Assembly (NCBI GenBank): GCA_950295325.1
Contig: OX485803.1
Coordinates: 24,242,001-24,306,000, forward strand
Length of the DNA stretch: 64,000 bases
Direction: 5' to 3'
From: Polytrichum commune
Lineage: Eukaryota > Streptophyta > Polytrichopsida > Polytrichales > Polytrichaceae
Shown here: piece after piece, positions 34,108 through 47,300 of the stretch
Position numbering within the stretch: position 1 is the stretch's first letter
How the letters are laid out: the number at the start of each line of letters is the position of its first letter
Notes under the pieces: model-generated
What the model saw: only the letters and a program-made list of their open reading frames with translations
Told to the model about the DNA's origin: nothing
Database searches by the model: none
Made by a program: the position numbers and the translations under genes

Positions 34108-34234
34108 CATAACATTATTCAGATCCATAACAGTGTTATGTGCGACTACCAATATTGTACAGAATATTCCCCACATTATGTGGAATATTGTCAAAATCCC
34201 ACAAAACATTGTTATGGATCTGAACAATGTTATG
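34108..34234. mobile_element. Small palindromic MITE, family C copy 2
   Basis: 127 bp whose ends CATAACATTATTCAGATCCA / TGGATCTGAACAATGTTATG are inverted repeats of about 35 bp; the middle also folds (GAATATTCCCCACA / TGTGGAATATT). Related to 5225-5372. The open frames overlapping it on both strands mirror each other because of this palindrome. Confidence 0.7.
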
Positions 34235-36186
34235 CATATGTGCAAGAATTCCTCTATGTAAATGACAAAGCAACAGGATTGATGCTCCAACATCAAGCAG
34301 CCATTTATGTCACGTTATCGCATCCTCGGACATCCCCAAAGGTTTTGGCGGGCGTTTGTCTAGAGGGCCATCGAACGAGGCCTTCCGAAAGGTGCCAAAA
34401 TGGAGGGGCGAAATGCGACTCTCTTCATAATTGTCATCTTTTGCCCATGCTACTTTGCATACTCTTGTCGTGGGTCCATCACAATTCGGAGAGAATTTTT
34501 GTGCGCTTCTATTTGAAGATCATTATACTGAATTGTTCATGATATACTCCATGGAATTCATGCAACGTCTCCTAGCTCATGATGGCACAGTCCGGGGAGT
34601 TCTGTAGAGAAACCGGCTAATTGCCGAGGTTTCTGGAGGTGGCTCGGATTTTACAAATTTTACCCGGAAGTGGCTTAAAGAGTGCAAAATTTATCGGTTG
34701 ATAGCCCCCATTTCCTAATGTGCTTAGGCAATTAGCCAACAATTTTTTTTTCATTTATGCAATTTCCGGAAGGTCTAAAGTGTGGCCGGTTTTATATTGT
34801 GGTGGTGGATGTGTCATGATCATTTATTCAATTTTTTTTTAATTAATGTGGATTAATTCAATGTGGGCATTCACTCTCCATTTATTGTCATCTAAATAGT
34901 ATCCTTAGCAAGATTTGAACCTGGCAAAGCCCCTACCATATTAGGGCTAAGGATTTAGCCTTCGAAAAATACAAGCACCACAAAAGGGTCCAAGTATTAT
35001 TCGGAGGCTAGTTAGTATTGAAAAGTCACGAGATTTGCGTACCATTGCCGTTAGTATCAATTGCCCCAAATGAACAAGGCACATCACTCATACTCACTGT
35101 ATTAGGAGAATTCAAATAAGAAGGAGGATTAGCATACAAGAAACGGTACTTACTGTCTTTCTTCCAAAGTGGGATAGCATCACAAATTATGTCATCTACC
35201 TCTCATCTGGCCCTTCCAAGGCAATTCGCAGCATTGCATCGAGATTTCACAACTCGTAGAGGCTGGCTCCCTCACAACTCACACAGGCTTGCAGGTACTA
35301 CGACGACACAACAACTCTCTCACAGAAGTAACAACAAATTTAGGGTCCAGGGTGCTTGTTTGTGAAACCGACAACGAAAATGGAACCTCCACTACTACGG
35401 AGTCAAAGCTGGTTTAGGGAAGCAAGGGGAGCCCTAAACCACAAGCCACTCTAACCCTAAAGGGCCTAAACCACAAGCCAACAAGGCATAGTCTCCAACT
35501 ATGCATAGTATTGAAAACCTTACCTAAAACATATATATTTGGTCGGCTGCCCGCCGTGAAAATAATTTCTCAATCGGCAATTTGCCGTGGATACTCTAGG
35601 GCAGCTTGCCGAAATGCCGGCATTTTATTTTTCTAATCGGCCCATTTCCGTAAACCTTCATTTTCTTCTGGAACCCCTTCCTAAACTTTCCAATTGCATT
35701 CGGAAATTCTCAAAATCAACCGGCTAGCTCGTAACTAACTGCCGGCACTACCCGTTCATTGCATGATGGTGAGGAATTTAACTTGTTGGGGCGTGACTCC
35801 CAAGCTCTCCTTGTCTGATCGAAACCTTTAGATGTTCTTAGGTGGCTCCTTTTATGGTATGTTTGGTGCACATGATTTTCAATCCCGGCCATTTTATGCC
35901 GGGGCTGATAGGATTCGTGCATGATAGTCTTTTAATTTAATTCACACATGCATGCTTGCTTGATTAGCTTGGGTTCCTACGAACTTAGGTTTTCAGCAAA
36001 TGAAAACTAAGAAAATATAATTATTCATTTGTATATGGACTCGAGAGAAATTATTCACCATTTGTACTGCTAGCATGCATTGGAAATTTATTCCCATGCG
36101 CTCTTTCCACGGGGTGCAGGGGGTGACTCCTTGGGAAGAGTTGTATATCACGTGCAACTTAGAGGTATAATAGTAGGGGCTATTTT
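34235..36186. other. Intergenic, no gene supported
   Basis: Nearly 2 kb. CCGG- and TTGCCG-rich text at 34610-34790 and 35540-35730 has scattered similarity (such as ATTTCCGGAA/ATTCGGAAAT) suggesting old inverted repeat debris, but I cannot define ends. No gene or RNA is recognised. Confidence 0.35.
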
Positions 36187-36621
36187 GATGGCATCACGGG
36201 GAGGTCACTCCATTGTCAAGTTGAACCGCACGTGCGAACGAATTTTGTTGCCCCTATATTACATGCCATAGATAATTTTAAAATTTATGATAATTTTTCT
36301 ACATATACATAACCATTTATAGTATCTTTTCTTTTTTGAAATTTTGAGTCATCTTCATTTTTGTAGTAATTTTTTTAGTTCATTTTTGTGTCGTTCTAGT
36401 TAGAAACGGTATGCTTCATTAAAAAAAACCAAATCATCAAATTTAGTTATCATTTTTTTACTATGTAATAGGTACCATGTATATCTACTCATGGAAAAAA
36501 ATTGAAAAAAGTTTGACCCATTTTGGTGATGCTTTATGTAAGGAGTAGGATTTTTTACATGTAAAGTGTTCGCACGTGGTTGTTCAACTTTACAATGGAG
36601 TGACCTCCCCGTGGATGGCAT
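36187..36621. mobile_element. hAT-like MITE with 8-bp duplication GATGGCAT
   Basis: 419 bp (36195-36613). The ends CACGGGGAGGTCACTCCATT and its exact reverse complement extend as inverted repeats of about 46 bp with few differences, to CACGTGCGAAC. GATGGCAT is present on both sides (36187-36194 and 36614-36621). The 8-bp duplication fits hAT. The interior is AT-rich and non-coding. Confidence 0.85.
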
Positions 36622-37947
36622 GGACTAATTAAATGGACCAATCACTTACCTTATTATCTAATTCATAGGGTTTTAAGAGTCCATATATTTACTTCCAAAT
36701 TATGAAGGGGCGTGTTTTTTAATCCCTTAATTTATCAAAATGAATTGAAGTAAATCAAAAAAGTGAAATCCAAAAATTAAAGAAAAATTTATTTCTTACA
36801 CTTTGAGTGCCAAAACTAAGACTACATTATCAAGGAATGGCACCAAGAAATATTAAGATCAAAATGATAGTTGTTTTGTATTGACAGCCTAAATATTGTA
36901 CTCTTCAATAACTTAAGTTTTAGAAATGTTGCCATTACACACTCAATCGCACAAACAACACACAAATGCTTCATTACCAACATGAAGATAATTTATGCCC
37001 CATGGTATAATTATATGTTAAAAACAAAATCAGATATGTTATATATGACCTTTTATTACTTATAAATCATTATGGCATATTTTATCCATCATATATTACC
37101 TTTAAAAAAATCAAAAATTTTGTACAAATAATAAACTACAACATATCTTTGGTCACACCATTCAATCTAAATTATATTAAGTCACCCCCTCGGGCCTCTT
37201 TCTTGCGTGCATACTTAATATGAAACTTTCAATTGTGTCCGTATGGCTTTTTTTTAACATTTGCCTCCATCTCTCATGGTTCATAAGGCATAGTGGGTAA
37301 TGTAAAAAAACTATGAATTTATCTCATGACCCTTGATTGATAATGAAATACTCAATTTTATATCGAAATTTGCGTAACATATTTCAATTACCTCCTTCTT
37401 CACATCTCGGCTGATAAAAATTTAAATTTAAATTCAAAATAAAATTGTTGTTTTCGATACAAGGCCTTAGACTTTGCACTATATTAATAAAAAATTATTA
37501 CACATTTGACACTTTCAAGAAGTAGCTAGGAATTTCAAATGTTTTATTCTTTACTCATTGATAAATTTTCATTCTCAATAACTCTCTTATATTCATTTTC
37601 AAAATTAAAAATTAAAAATTGCTTGAAGTATGTGTATTGTACTTTATCATGAACTTATGATTAGTGCATTGATGAATGCGAATCGCTGAAATGAAACAAG
37701 ACTTTTGCATCTTTGGTGATTGTGATATTGTCTAAGGCACTTTCTAGAGCTTGTAGATAATGTAGCAAACAGTGAGGATTTGCACAAAGAAGATGAGATA
37801 CATGTTCAGAATTGTCCCAAGTGATGTAGTGGCACCAAATTTTCATGATGTGAAAGTTGTGAGTGTGCAATTATATCCAAGCTTCAGTGCACTAATTATA
37901 ATTACAACTTTTAGTGGAGTACCAACTTTTTGCTCATTGGTGTAACG
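36622..37947. other. Very AT-rich intergenic DNA
   Basis: Long A/T runs and short open frames of low complexity. No gene, RNA or terminal-inverted-repeat pair recognised. Confidence 0.4.
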
Positions 37948-38751
37948 TACCGTAGGTTACTAGCAGCTTAGGCAGAAAATAATTAATTACAAATTTGCCT
38001 AATTTTTTGGGAAATTCTTGACTCTGCTTGCCTAAAATAATAATAGTCAAGCTCAGGGAGTCCACTATTCATTAAAACCAAGCATCACGTGCGTGCATGC
38101 CCCTTATTAAAATACCCCTGTATACATTTTATTTTTGCTAAAATCAAGCAATATACTTATAAATCTCATTGCTTCAAAATACATTTCCATACGTACACAA
38201 GGGTCCAAAAACAAATACAGAAATTGTATATAACATGTGTACAAATGTTTGGAAATGCAAAAATATGGCCCTATTATATGTATAATATCAAATCATGGAT
38301 TTTTAGTTATAAAGTCGTTACTTAGTGGATGAAAAAATACATGATTCTTGGTCCAGGTCTGACTTGAACGCGTAAACGCGTAAATGCGTACTTTACATAT
38401 ATTTTTCAATAGCCTCATGTAAATCTACTTCTTGCTTAATAGCAATATGTCTCTTGTACGTACATTTTGTACATGTTTGTTTTAAATAATACCCCTTTTG
38501 TGCACCCACGTGTATAAATACAGTACTTGAACAGTGCACTCCCTGGGTAATCAAGATTGGGTTAGCTAGCCTCCCAAGTAATTTAATTTAACTTTGTGCT
38601 TGAATGCCACCATAGAAAATTGTAGCTAGCCACCCAAGTAATTTAGTTCTGCCCAACTTTGAGATATTATTCTTTGAACTACCCAACCATTTTTCCCACT
38701 TTAATTAATTATTAGGCAAAACAATGCCCAAGTTGCTAGTAACCTACGGTA
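37948..38751. mobile_element. TIR element with CCGTAGGTTACTAGCA ends, 800 bp
   Basis: CCGTAGGTTACTAGCA at 37950 is matched by its reverse complement ending at 38749; outside the innermost pair is TA on both sides. The similarity extends inward through CTTaGGCA and TAATTAATTA. The interior has a ~61-bp near-repeat of AGCTAGCCTCCCAAGTAATT (38562 and 38625). The TA flanks would fit Tc1/mariner, but they may be part of the repeat. Non-coding. Confidence 0.65.
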
Positions 38752-41139
38752 TATGGTCAATCCAAGGATGACATACAATAAACTGTTCAAATGCACACTT
38801 AAGGATATAGCTCTGTCTAGGCCAATGATGTTATTAATCATAAATATATGGAAATATTTTATCTGTTACCAGTCTTACAATCACAATCTCTTTGTGGTAT
38901 ATTCATGGTTTCTTGACAAGACTAATCCTAATATCCTAAGTTTCTACTCATTATCGATGTGAGAATGATGGTCACAAAGGATTGTTAGCTTATATCAAAG
39001 AAAATATAAGGAGATTGGTGTATTATCATTTCATAAAGGGATTATACGTGAAAACTTAGAAAATATAATTTTTTTGAGTGATTTAAAAAATATAAATAAA
39101 TAAAAACATTGTGTGACCGGTGGGGCACATTCCTTAGAGATGACCAAAATAAAATACAACATTGAGGATGTTACAATCACTTTTGAGATGAAGGGAAAAC
39201 AACGCTTCATCTTCAAATTCTTTTCAAAATAAACAAAGATTGAATTGTCATTTTGTTGCGTATTGAGGGGTCTCAGTATAAGTTTGATCTTTGGAGTCTA
39301 ATCTCATGCCCAACTTCAACAAAATAGATTTTTAGGGATAAAATATGTTTTCATTTCTATAAAAAAAAAAATTAGTGATCTACCTTGCATTGTTGACAAG
39401 TCTGTGGAGATATGGCACGCCATTTGATTCGGTAACAGTGACCCCTTATATGGTTTGAAAGGTGAAAGTTTCGGAAAAAAAATTATAATTAAAAAAAAAT
39501 TGTGTCCCAGGTGATCACCAATTTTTAAAATATTATCAAAAGGCATATACTATTGAGAATCCATGGATTAACCTATTGTAGCAACATTTTGTGCCTTTGA
39601 TTATCATTTATAAGTTCATTTTGAAAGATTATTTTGGAATTTGGATAATCTATATATGTTGGCTAAAATTTTATAAATTTAAATCATAATTTTATATGAT
39701 TTTAATAACATTAAGATACATATACTACGTTTATTAGATTTCTAAATGTTAATATTTTAAATTTATAAAATTAACTATCTTGAAAATTTTAGAATATTTG
39801 ATCGTAATTCAATTGAAACAAAACAGGGAGATATAATTCAAACACTTGCAACCTTATGTCACATGACCTCTGCCTCAAGTATGTCAACTTTTGAAAAAGC
39901 CATCCTTACATTTTCAAAATTTTCAAATCCATCTCATAATGAAAAACATTTCAGAGATTTTTTTTATGTGTTGGAATTTTTTTATTGATTCAATATTTCA
40001 TTAAAATTATGTTTTTCATTAAAATTATTTTTTTAGAATTTCAAGTTGTGATGTTGACAATGAGTTTGGGATAAAAACCCATATGAAGTGTGAAAATAGA
40101 TTCCAAATAAAAGAAGGTTGGTTATGGTGTGCGGGCAAGAAGATCTTAGATGAAAGATATAACTCATAATATAGAATGTGATGAAGTTATTAGATTGGTC
40201 ATTGAAGCAACAATACTCTTAAAAAATATGGTACACTTTCATAATTGATTTTATTTCTTAAGGTTATTTGGATGTTATGAAAAAAAACCAACTTTTGTTT
40301 TAAGGCATGCACATTGATTATGTTGAATAATATGTTCAATTTTAGGTATTGGACATGTTTTTAAAATTCTAACAACATACATCTAATATTATGGTACATT
40401 TGTCTAATATGGCATTGAAAAAGTTCAAAATTAGATATATCGATGGTGGCGTAATTTGTCATGGATAACCATTTCAAAGTGGGGGTTCATCAAGACTTGG
40501 ACAAATGGATAGTGTATCAAAATTCATTGGCTCGAATATACAATGTTCCTATCTTCAAAGGTCAAAATTTTTAAAATGAAAAGTATTTTTTATCATAACA
40601 TTGAAAGAGGAAATTTCATTTAAAATAAATATAGTGAATTTGCCATGAGATTGGACCAAACAAGATTTGTATATGCATAATTTTCATTTTGTATGAAGTC
40701 TATTTGTGAGAAGATTTTAAATAATAAATATATGAATGTTGAATATAAAAAGTAGTGGTCTTTCTATTTATATAAAGAGTCACTTGGGTGACACAGAATG
40801 GTAGAGGAAATGCAAATCGGTGGGTTTTGTAAAGAATTATAAATATTGGGGGCTCCATTCATAATGATGGACAATTATGATAGTGGAAGATGAAGGGTTG
40901 GAGTGAGCTCCTAAACAAGCCCATTTAAGAGCTTGCAAGAGTAGTGCAGTGTCGGGATGTGGTGCTAAACCGTGCTTTGCCATTTATACGAAAAGCAAGG
41001 GGCAAGAGAGCCAAAGATAGCGTCATGAGATTGCGAGTGAGTAATACTGTTGAAAATGGGATGTGAGGAGGGAGGAAAGAGAGGGATGGATTAAGATATA
41101 TGTCCAGTTGAGGGCATGTAGTGAGGATGGAAGTAAGTT
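38752..41139. other. Very AT-rich intergenic DNA
   Basis: About 2.4 kb with many A and T runs and no supported gene. A stretch at 40900-41100 is more purine-rich and somewhat less AT-rich but carries no readable protein. Confidence 0.4.
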
Positions 41140-41374
41140 ATCACTAGAAGAAAACTTATCCATTTTCAATCATTTGTTGTGACTTGGTCATTGGGATTCA
41201 TGGCGAGAAAATGCATAGATAAATCATTTTGGTTGTCAACGAGAGGTTTTTGGCTGTAGTTTTTGGACAATGGGTAATCAAAACCCTCCAGTTACCAACC
41301 AAAATGATTCATTTATGCTTTTTTTTTTTTTGCCATGAGTCGCAATGGCAATGGACAAGTTTTCTTCTAGTGAT
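41140..41374. mobile_element. CACTA-like MITE
   Basis: 231 bp (41142-41372) with ends CACTAGAAGAAAACTT / AAGTTTTCTTCTAGTG; the inverted repeat is 23 bp with one mismatch and the rest of the element is also quasi-palindromic (AAATCATTTTGGTTG / CAACCAAAATGATT). AT is present on both sides. CACTA elements usually give 3 bp, so the duplication is weak, but the termini are typical of the CMC group. Non-coding. Confidence 0.75.
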
Positions 41375-41515
41375 ATATGCTCATTGAGACAAGGGATGTT
41401 CGATGGTTTATTTCATGGAAATGGGGAGACAAATAGTTGTATGAAGAGCATCAGTTCCATAGAGAAGGATTAAACAACAGGAGACTGAGATGTGCATGGA
41501 AGCACTGCTCAGGAA

Positions 41516-41725
41516 GAACCGACAGTTAGTTACAGATGAACCAATTGAGTTTGAGAAATAACTGGTTGACATTCAAAACTTCAAGAGAATTACCGATCGT
41601 TTGAGAGGAATCTATGGAATATACCTCAAATGAATGAAGCAAAACCGGAAGATATCAACATGTAACCGGTTGGATTTAGAATCACTAGGATCTTGACCGA
41701 CTATGCCCCAAAAAATTCCGGGCAT
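41516..41725 (-). repeat. LTR-like dispersed repeat D, copy
   Basis: Same text as 13165-13380 and 14080-14310: on the - strand GGAATTTTTTGGGGCATAGT, GATCCTAGTGATTC, AACCGGTTACATGTTGATAT, then AATCGATCGGTAATTCTC-like and CAGTTATTTCTCAAACTC blocks. No adjacent coding sequence. Confidence 0.6.
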
Positions 41726-42139
41726 TACGTGGGAGGGTTCCATAAGTAAAATATTGTTCCCAAAGTCATAAGCGTCTATTTGAGAGATACTCCTGTAAGG
41801 GAATTCACCATTATCATCATGGATTTTGGTGGGGGAGGGGGTGCATTTGGATGGAGGGCAAGGAAGAAGTAACGTCTTTATCGAGGTTACATTCTTGGGT
41901 TTGGAGTGTGATATTTTGAAGGGGAATTTGTGGCCATACAAAGCAGCAGTGAAAGCAATTGATGGTGTCTGTGATTTGAGGAAAGAGTGTGGTTGGAATG
42001 TTGGTTAATTTTGTAGTGATTAATTATGCGTGATGGTCGTGGGCAAGAATGTCTTGGGATAACATAATCGTTTGGATGAGAAGCATACAAAAATCAGATG
42101 GAACTGTCGACTCAAATAAGGTTGAGGTTATTTTGTGGA

Positions 42140-42360
42140 CTAACAGCTACACTAATTATTGTAGTTAGTGTCACTTCCTATTTGGAACTATGCAATGCTA
42201 TAACTATTTACTATGTATCTCATATTTTATCAACAAAAATTAAATTAGTTGTTTGGACATTATTCACCATTACTATATTTACTCAGTAAAAACTTACATT
42301 AATAGTTAAAAATGCATAGAACTGTGTATCTCCAAATAGTAAGTGGAACATCAAGTTATT
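42140..42360. mobile_element. Small MITE F2, copy 2
   Basis: Ends GTCACTTCCTATTTGGA / TCCAAATAGTAAGTGGAAC are imperfect inverted repeats, followed inward by CTATGCAATGCTATAAC-like text; the centre has TTAGTTGTTTGGACATTATT as in 19701-19927. Boundaries are approximate. Non-coding. Confidence 0.5.
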
Positions 42361-42879
42361 CTAAAATTTACTAAGATCATCAAGCTGTTAGATGACTCAT
42401 GGCTAAAACCGATATACCATTGGCTTTGCAACATTACAACCCATTATGAAATATAAGCTATATTTGTTTAGATTAATTTTGGGAACTTGGGATTCAGTCA
42501 TGATCCAGAGGTCTTGGTATGACAAGAACCAAACTTCATATTTGTTGCATCCCATAAAGAGTCACTTGAGTGACATAAAGTGTGTTATACAAATCCATCG
42601 ATCCTATGAGGTTGAGACTCGTGCTCCTTAAGGTTTGTGTTTAGGGTTAGGGTTTTTGAGAAGAAACGGCCAATATTGGTTGAAGGTAACACGCCCGTTC
42701 ATCACCATTGACGAATGATACACATAAAACCATGTTGATGTTTGGGTTTAGGTTGAGTTCAAATATCAATTGTTAAATAAGTGTAAATTGTTAGTTGATT
42801 GACTTGGTAGTTCATCAGCAACAACATTTACATTGTTTATAGCAACATTCCAATTCGTTTGACGAAGTTTGAAAGAAAT

Positions 42880-42956
42880 TTCACCAAACGTATCTTTTGT
42901 TTTGTAACGCAAATTATGTCCAAATGTAACTTTTGATATGAAACGGAGGGAGTACT
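42880..42956. mobile_element. Right end of a Stowaway-like MITE
   Basis: The terminus TGATATGAAACGGAGGGAG followed by TA matches the well-known Stowaway end (CTCCCTCCGTTTCATA reversed) with its TA target. The partner end is not visible within several hundred bases to the left, so the element is truncated or diverged. Confidence 0.5.
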
Positions 42957-44304
42957 CATTAGTGCATGCAAGGTGTTCATGAAAAAAATGAGATGGCTTA
43001 AGATGGAAGGCTCTAAGGATTCTGAGTCCCTTCTCCAGAAATAGAAATGACTGGAATCAACTAAAAGACAACATCCACAGATTTGGAAGTCTGATATATA
43101 TTTTTTAGATCACATCCCATGTTTTTAACATTAAAATGATACAAAATATTCACCTGCCAATCAAATGATGTATTAAGCTGTACGTAGCACAACAATTCAC
43201 AAGTAAAAATGCAATTATATATGGCAACAGTGACCAAATCTACTACATATAGATAGAAAACTAACACTAACATATTCATATGTATCTCTCACAAAACATA
43301 TGTGTTGGACCAATCAAAAAAGTATAGTAGATATAATGACAACTTGACCAGAGAAAATAGCTTTAAATTGCATAAACAGTACTTTAAAAGCCCCTTTTTG
43401 AGCCCCTTTTTGGGCTCCTTTAGGCGTTTAAAGGTTTCAATATAAATTGAGAAGTTTGTGATGAAGATTAAAAAGCAAGTGAGGATCTAAGACAGATCAC
43501 TACCCATTGATTCGAAACCTGCGATGTCCAAAATTGGAATTTCTCAGAACTGGAGGATATACATGAAAGACTTGACTTAGTTTTAGGCAATATCTAAGGT
43601 CACCCTGCTTGTCAAGCCTCGAGAGCAGAATGTCCTCAGCAGCTTCCTTTAAATATGAAAAGCACACCATGTACCAGAACTGTAAAGCCACCTCCTGCTT
43701 TTGCATTCTCCTCCATTCTTGCCAAGTTACAAAAAAAACACAACCAAAGGAAATACAAACTGCAACTCAAAAGAATCCAGAGAATACAGCAACCAGCTAC
43801 GCAGGGCTGCAGATAAATGACATGATTCTTAAAAGTGTAGCAGAACAAGTACTCTCTGCTCTTCTCAACACTCTGAACTACTGGTAAGTCACCCTCTAAG
43901 ATGGGGTCTCTCTCCAGCAAAATGTGCTCTACCAACATCAGGATCTCCTGTAATAACACAGATCATCATTGTGCCCTCTGCAACAGCCATCCATGCACTT
44001 ACAAAGATCAAAACTTCTTTGCAGAGTTTTCCCCTCTGGAGTTTCTGCCCCTCATTAAACCGAAAAGCTGCCACCTTTCATCTACAAACCACAGCAAGAA
44101 TTGCCACCAGCAAGAGTGGAGAACTTCGGTTTGTAGCATGAAGCGCTGTGATGGAGATGGGCTGCAGAAAAAGGTTAGGCAGCTCGGTCATTGCCATGTG
44201 AGATGGAGAAAAAATTGCACCAGAACAGGAAATGCACAAGTTGTAAAGGTATGCAAGTGTCAAAAGTAATGGGGATTTGACCCATGTAACATCACGGTCA
44301 TCAG
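42957..44304 (-). other. 3' flank of HOS1 gene
   Basis: Downstream of the HOS1 stop codon. From about 43500 to 44304 the composition is like that of the HOS1 introns and exons, so this may hold the 3' UTR; no polyadenylation signal is certain. Open frames here on both strands show no recognised product. Confidence 0.35.
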
Positions 44305-47300
44305 TTAAACACGGCCACTGTAGAACCTACTACGAGTCCTTCCTTGGGAGGGGGTAAGCGCCTTCATGCGGGTTGGTGGTGAATGGCCTGGTCCTGAGTC
44401 ATCGTCGCCCTCGTCTGAGCGCCACCGAACCCCTCCATTTTCATCAGTTTGCTTACCCCTGATACAAAGACCACCATGTTTAGTATCCTCTGACAGTGCT
44501 GAATTGAATCTTATGCGAAGAAAATTTACAGGACTAGGGTGTCCTTCAAAAACCAACCTCCAGCTTAGAATGAAAGCCGCTGTACAAGTATACAAATGGG
44601 TTATACGGTGAATGAAGAAGGCAACAAAGCTCAAATTTGAACAAAAGGGTATTCTCAAAACTGCCAAATAAAGTAATTCAGAACCTCTATACCACACAAC
44701 ATACCTTCTGGTGGATTCCCAGGGGAGTATGGATGTCAGGGCGTCTGCACCATCAACATCCGGCTGAGCAATTACCCTGTGTGTCTCTTTCTCAGGAGAG
44801 CTCTTTTGCAACCATGATCGGTCCGATGGGTGCCTCTTGCCATTGGATGCCCAGCTCCGCATCCCTTCAAAATCCATTTCCATGGCCTCCTCATCCTCTG
44901 CTTCAAAATTTCCCTTTCGCGATCCGTTCTCTTCAGTTTGAAGGGATCCATTTCCCAGAATATCAGTCCCGTTTACTTTCAATGCCACTCGTTTCTCCAC
45001 CCCACCGCCCCAGGATGCTGGCCCTGCTGTATCTACCCCATCCGCCCCTCGCACTTCGCCTAAATCAAAGCTAGGAAAGAGAGGCTCCCTGGGCGGCTCA
45101 GCCTCGTAGCGCAGACGTCTCCCTTGGACAGGACTTGCCCCTGGTGTACCAAATTCTCGGGTTGCTGTTGGCCCATTTGATTTAGGCATACTCAGATTTG
45201 ACAAGATAGGTGTTGGAGGTGCAGGAGACCGCAACGCAACACGGCCTTTCAAGAAAGAAGATTGATTGTTATCAGCCCATGTGGATGTGGAGGGGAGGCT
45301 GGCCTCTTCAGCTGGCATGGATTCCCGGGCAAAGGTCCTGCCAGTATGACCAAATAGCGGCGATGCCAAGGGAGGCTTATTCTTATGCATTTCAGCTTCC
45401 ATGGTTGCAGGTTGTGGTGACTCGTCTTCAAGTTCACTGCAGTTGCGTGCTTGCTGCCGATGGACCTCTGGTAGAAGCTCCATGCATTTTTCCTGTTAAC
45501 AAGCAACCTCCTTGAGTGCCCACTCTTATTCAAACACAAAAAGAAAGAAAATCGGTGACAAGATGAGGAAGCCATGATATCCAGAGCCTTTCATAAAAAC
45601 AGCATAGCACAAGAGGTGCTGATCGAATGTATAAAAATGTACATTAGTTAGCTAAGGACCAACCATAAGCAATAAACTAAATCTCCTTTATTAAGAAATT
45701 AATTACATTATTATAGCCTACCTATAAAATTAAGCTCAATGTAGAAATCTTTCTTGAGTATCTAGTGAGCAAGGTTAGGACTCAATTACAATGATCCGAT
45801 TCCTCTGCTCAGCTGTTGAGCGGACACGAATAAGCTTGCTACCATCGATGCACTTTTCCATCCACATTTCCTCCAGATCACATAACCTTTTGTGGATTGC
45901 ATAAGCTTCAACATATCGACATCGCTGGAAACACACCCAAATCCCAACTTTCATCAGCTTGTAAGCAAGCAGTACCAAAAGAGATGAAGAATGTGATAAA
46001 TGAAAGTCATGTAGATGTAGGATTAGGGTATACTGCATGAAATGCTTTAAAAAGGTTCACAGAATGAACCCCAACCATGTAAAGCAGTGAAAATTGAACT
46101 TGAACTTCTGCAATTACTCACATCCACTTCCGGCCAACAAATGCATCAGCGGACAAGGGACTCTAATTGGCACACACAGCAAGCCTTTTGGAAGAAGATC
46201 AACCACTGTCCATAACTCCAACTTGCCATGTAATTCACTGTGAAACAAATAAAGACAAGACCTAATCAACTGGACCATTGAGGGCCTTGCAATAGACCCA
46301 AGCCAACCAAACCTCAGATAAAACATCCACTTCTTAATTCCTGATGTTTGACATTTCACAACAGAGTAGGAAGCCTTGATCTTGTCATAAACAAAAAGTA
46401 GGACATCTGGAAGTACCTGAATGTAGAAAACCACCAAAAGACTCCCTGCTTTGGACGATGGGTCTTGTCCAGCATGCTCAAGCAAGCACTTCTTCAGATA
46501 TTTTTCTTCCTCTTTTCTCCATGGCAGAACTAGCATCTTGTCCAGGATACCCATGCGCATGCATAACCTGCAGACTTCACCCACCAGCACCTCCATCTCA
46601 GATGCCCAATCTCGCCCTTCACGCTTGACACCATCACAATGAGCCCTCTGATACAAATAGCCTTCCGTGAGGAGATCACACTGGAGCCGAACTCGAACAG
46701 CTGTAAGAGCATCAGCAAGAGGAACTGGCCCTGCTGCCTGGCCATCACATCCACTAGCACGTAGAACAGCCAATGCTGCCTCAGCTTTTTGTCGCTCAAG
46801 TAGAACGCTTGCTACCTTTGGATGTGTATTCTGGCTGGAAATCTCTGGTAACAATCGGCATGCCTCCTGATAGCCATCAAGTCAAGACTGTCAGTGAAAA
46901 GCCCACAGAAGCCAGAACAGATCATTGGATAGAACTAGAGAATTGAGAGGCCTAGACAACAGCAGAAACAAATAAAGCTTGCTCCCAGTCCAGAGACAAC
47001 TGTGAGGTGTGATTGATTGAATATACATGCTGATCAGGAATGGCTAAGGCAGTCAAGCTATATGAGCAACAGAAATGTCACCACTGTGCAAGGTTGGAAT
47101 CACGAATAAAAAGAGAGAGGACAAACCTCCAGAGCTTGCTCACTGTTGTCATCGAGAAGGTAAAAGACAAGAGACTCCAACATAAAATGCCTTGCAATAC
47201 TGAATGTGCCAACATAGTCATCAACTATCCCCCTCCAGCTCATCTCCGAAAGCGACCAGTGACGATCAAATAAGTAGTACAGGAACTGTGCCAGTGTTAA

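Noticed and set aside
34022-34296. Paired + and - open frames with similar protein text (ITLFRSIT)
   Set aside because: The likeness arises because the MITE at 34108-34234 is a palindrome.
44366-45515. + strand open frames opposite HOS1 exons 9 and 10
   Set aside because: The - strand frame gives the conserved HOS1 C-terminus in a consistent splice model; these are shadows.
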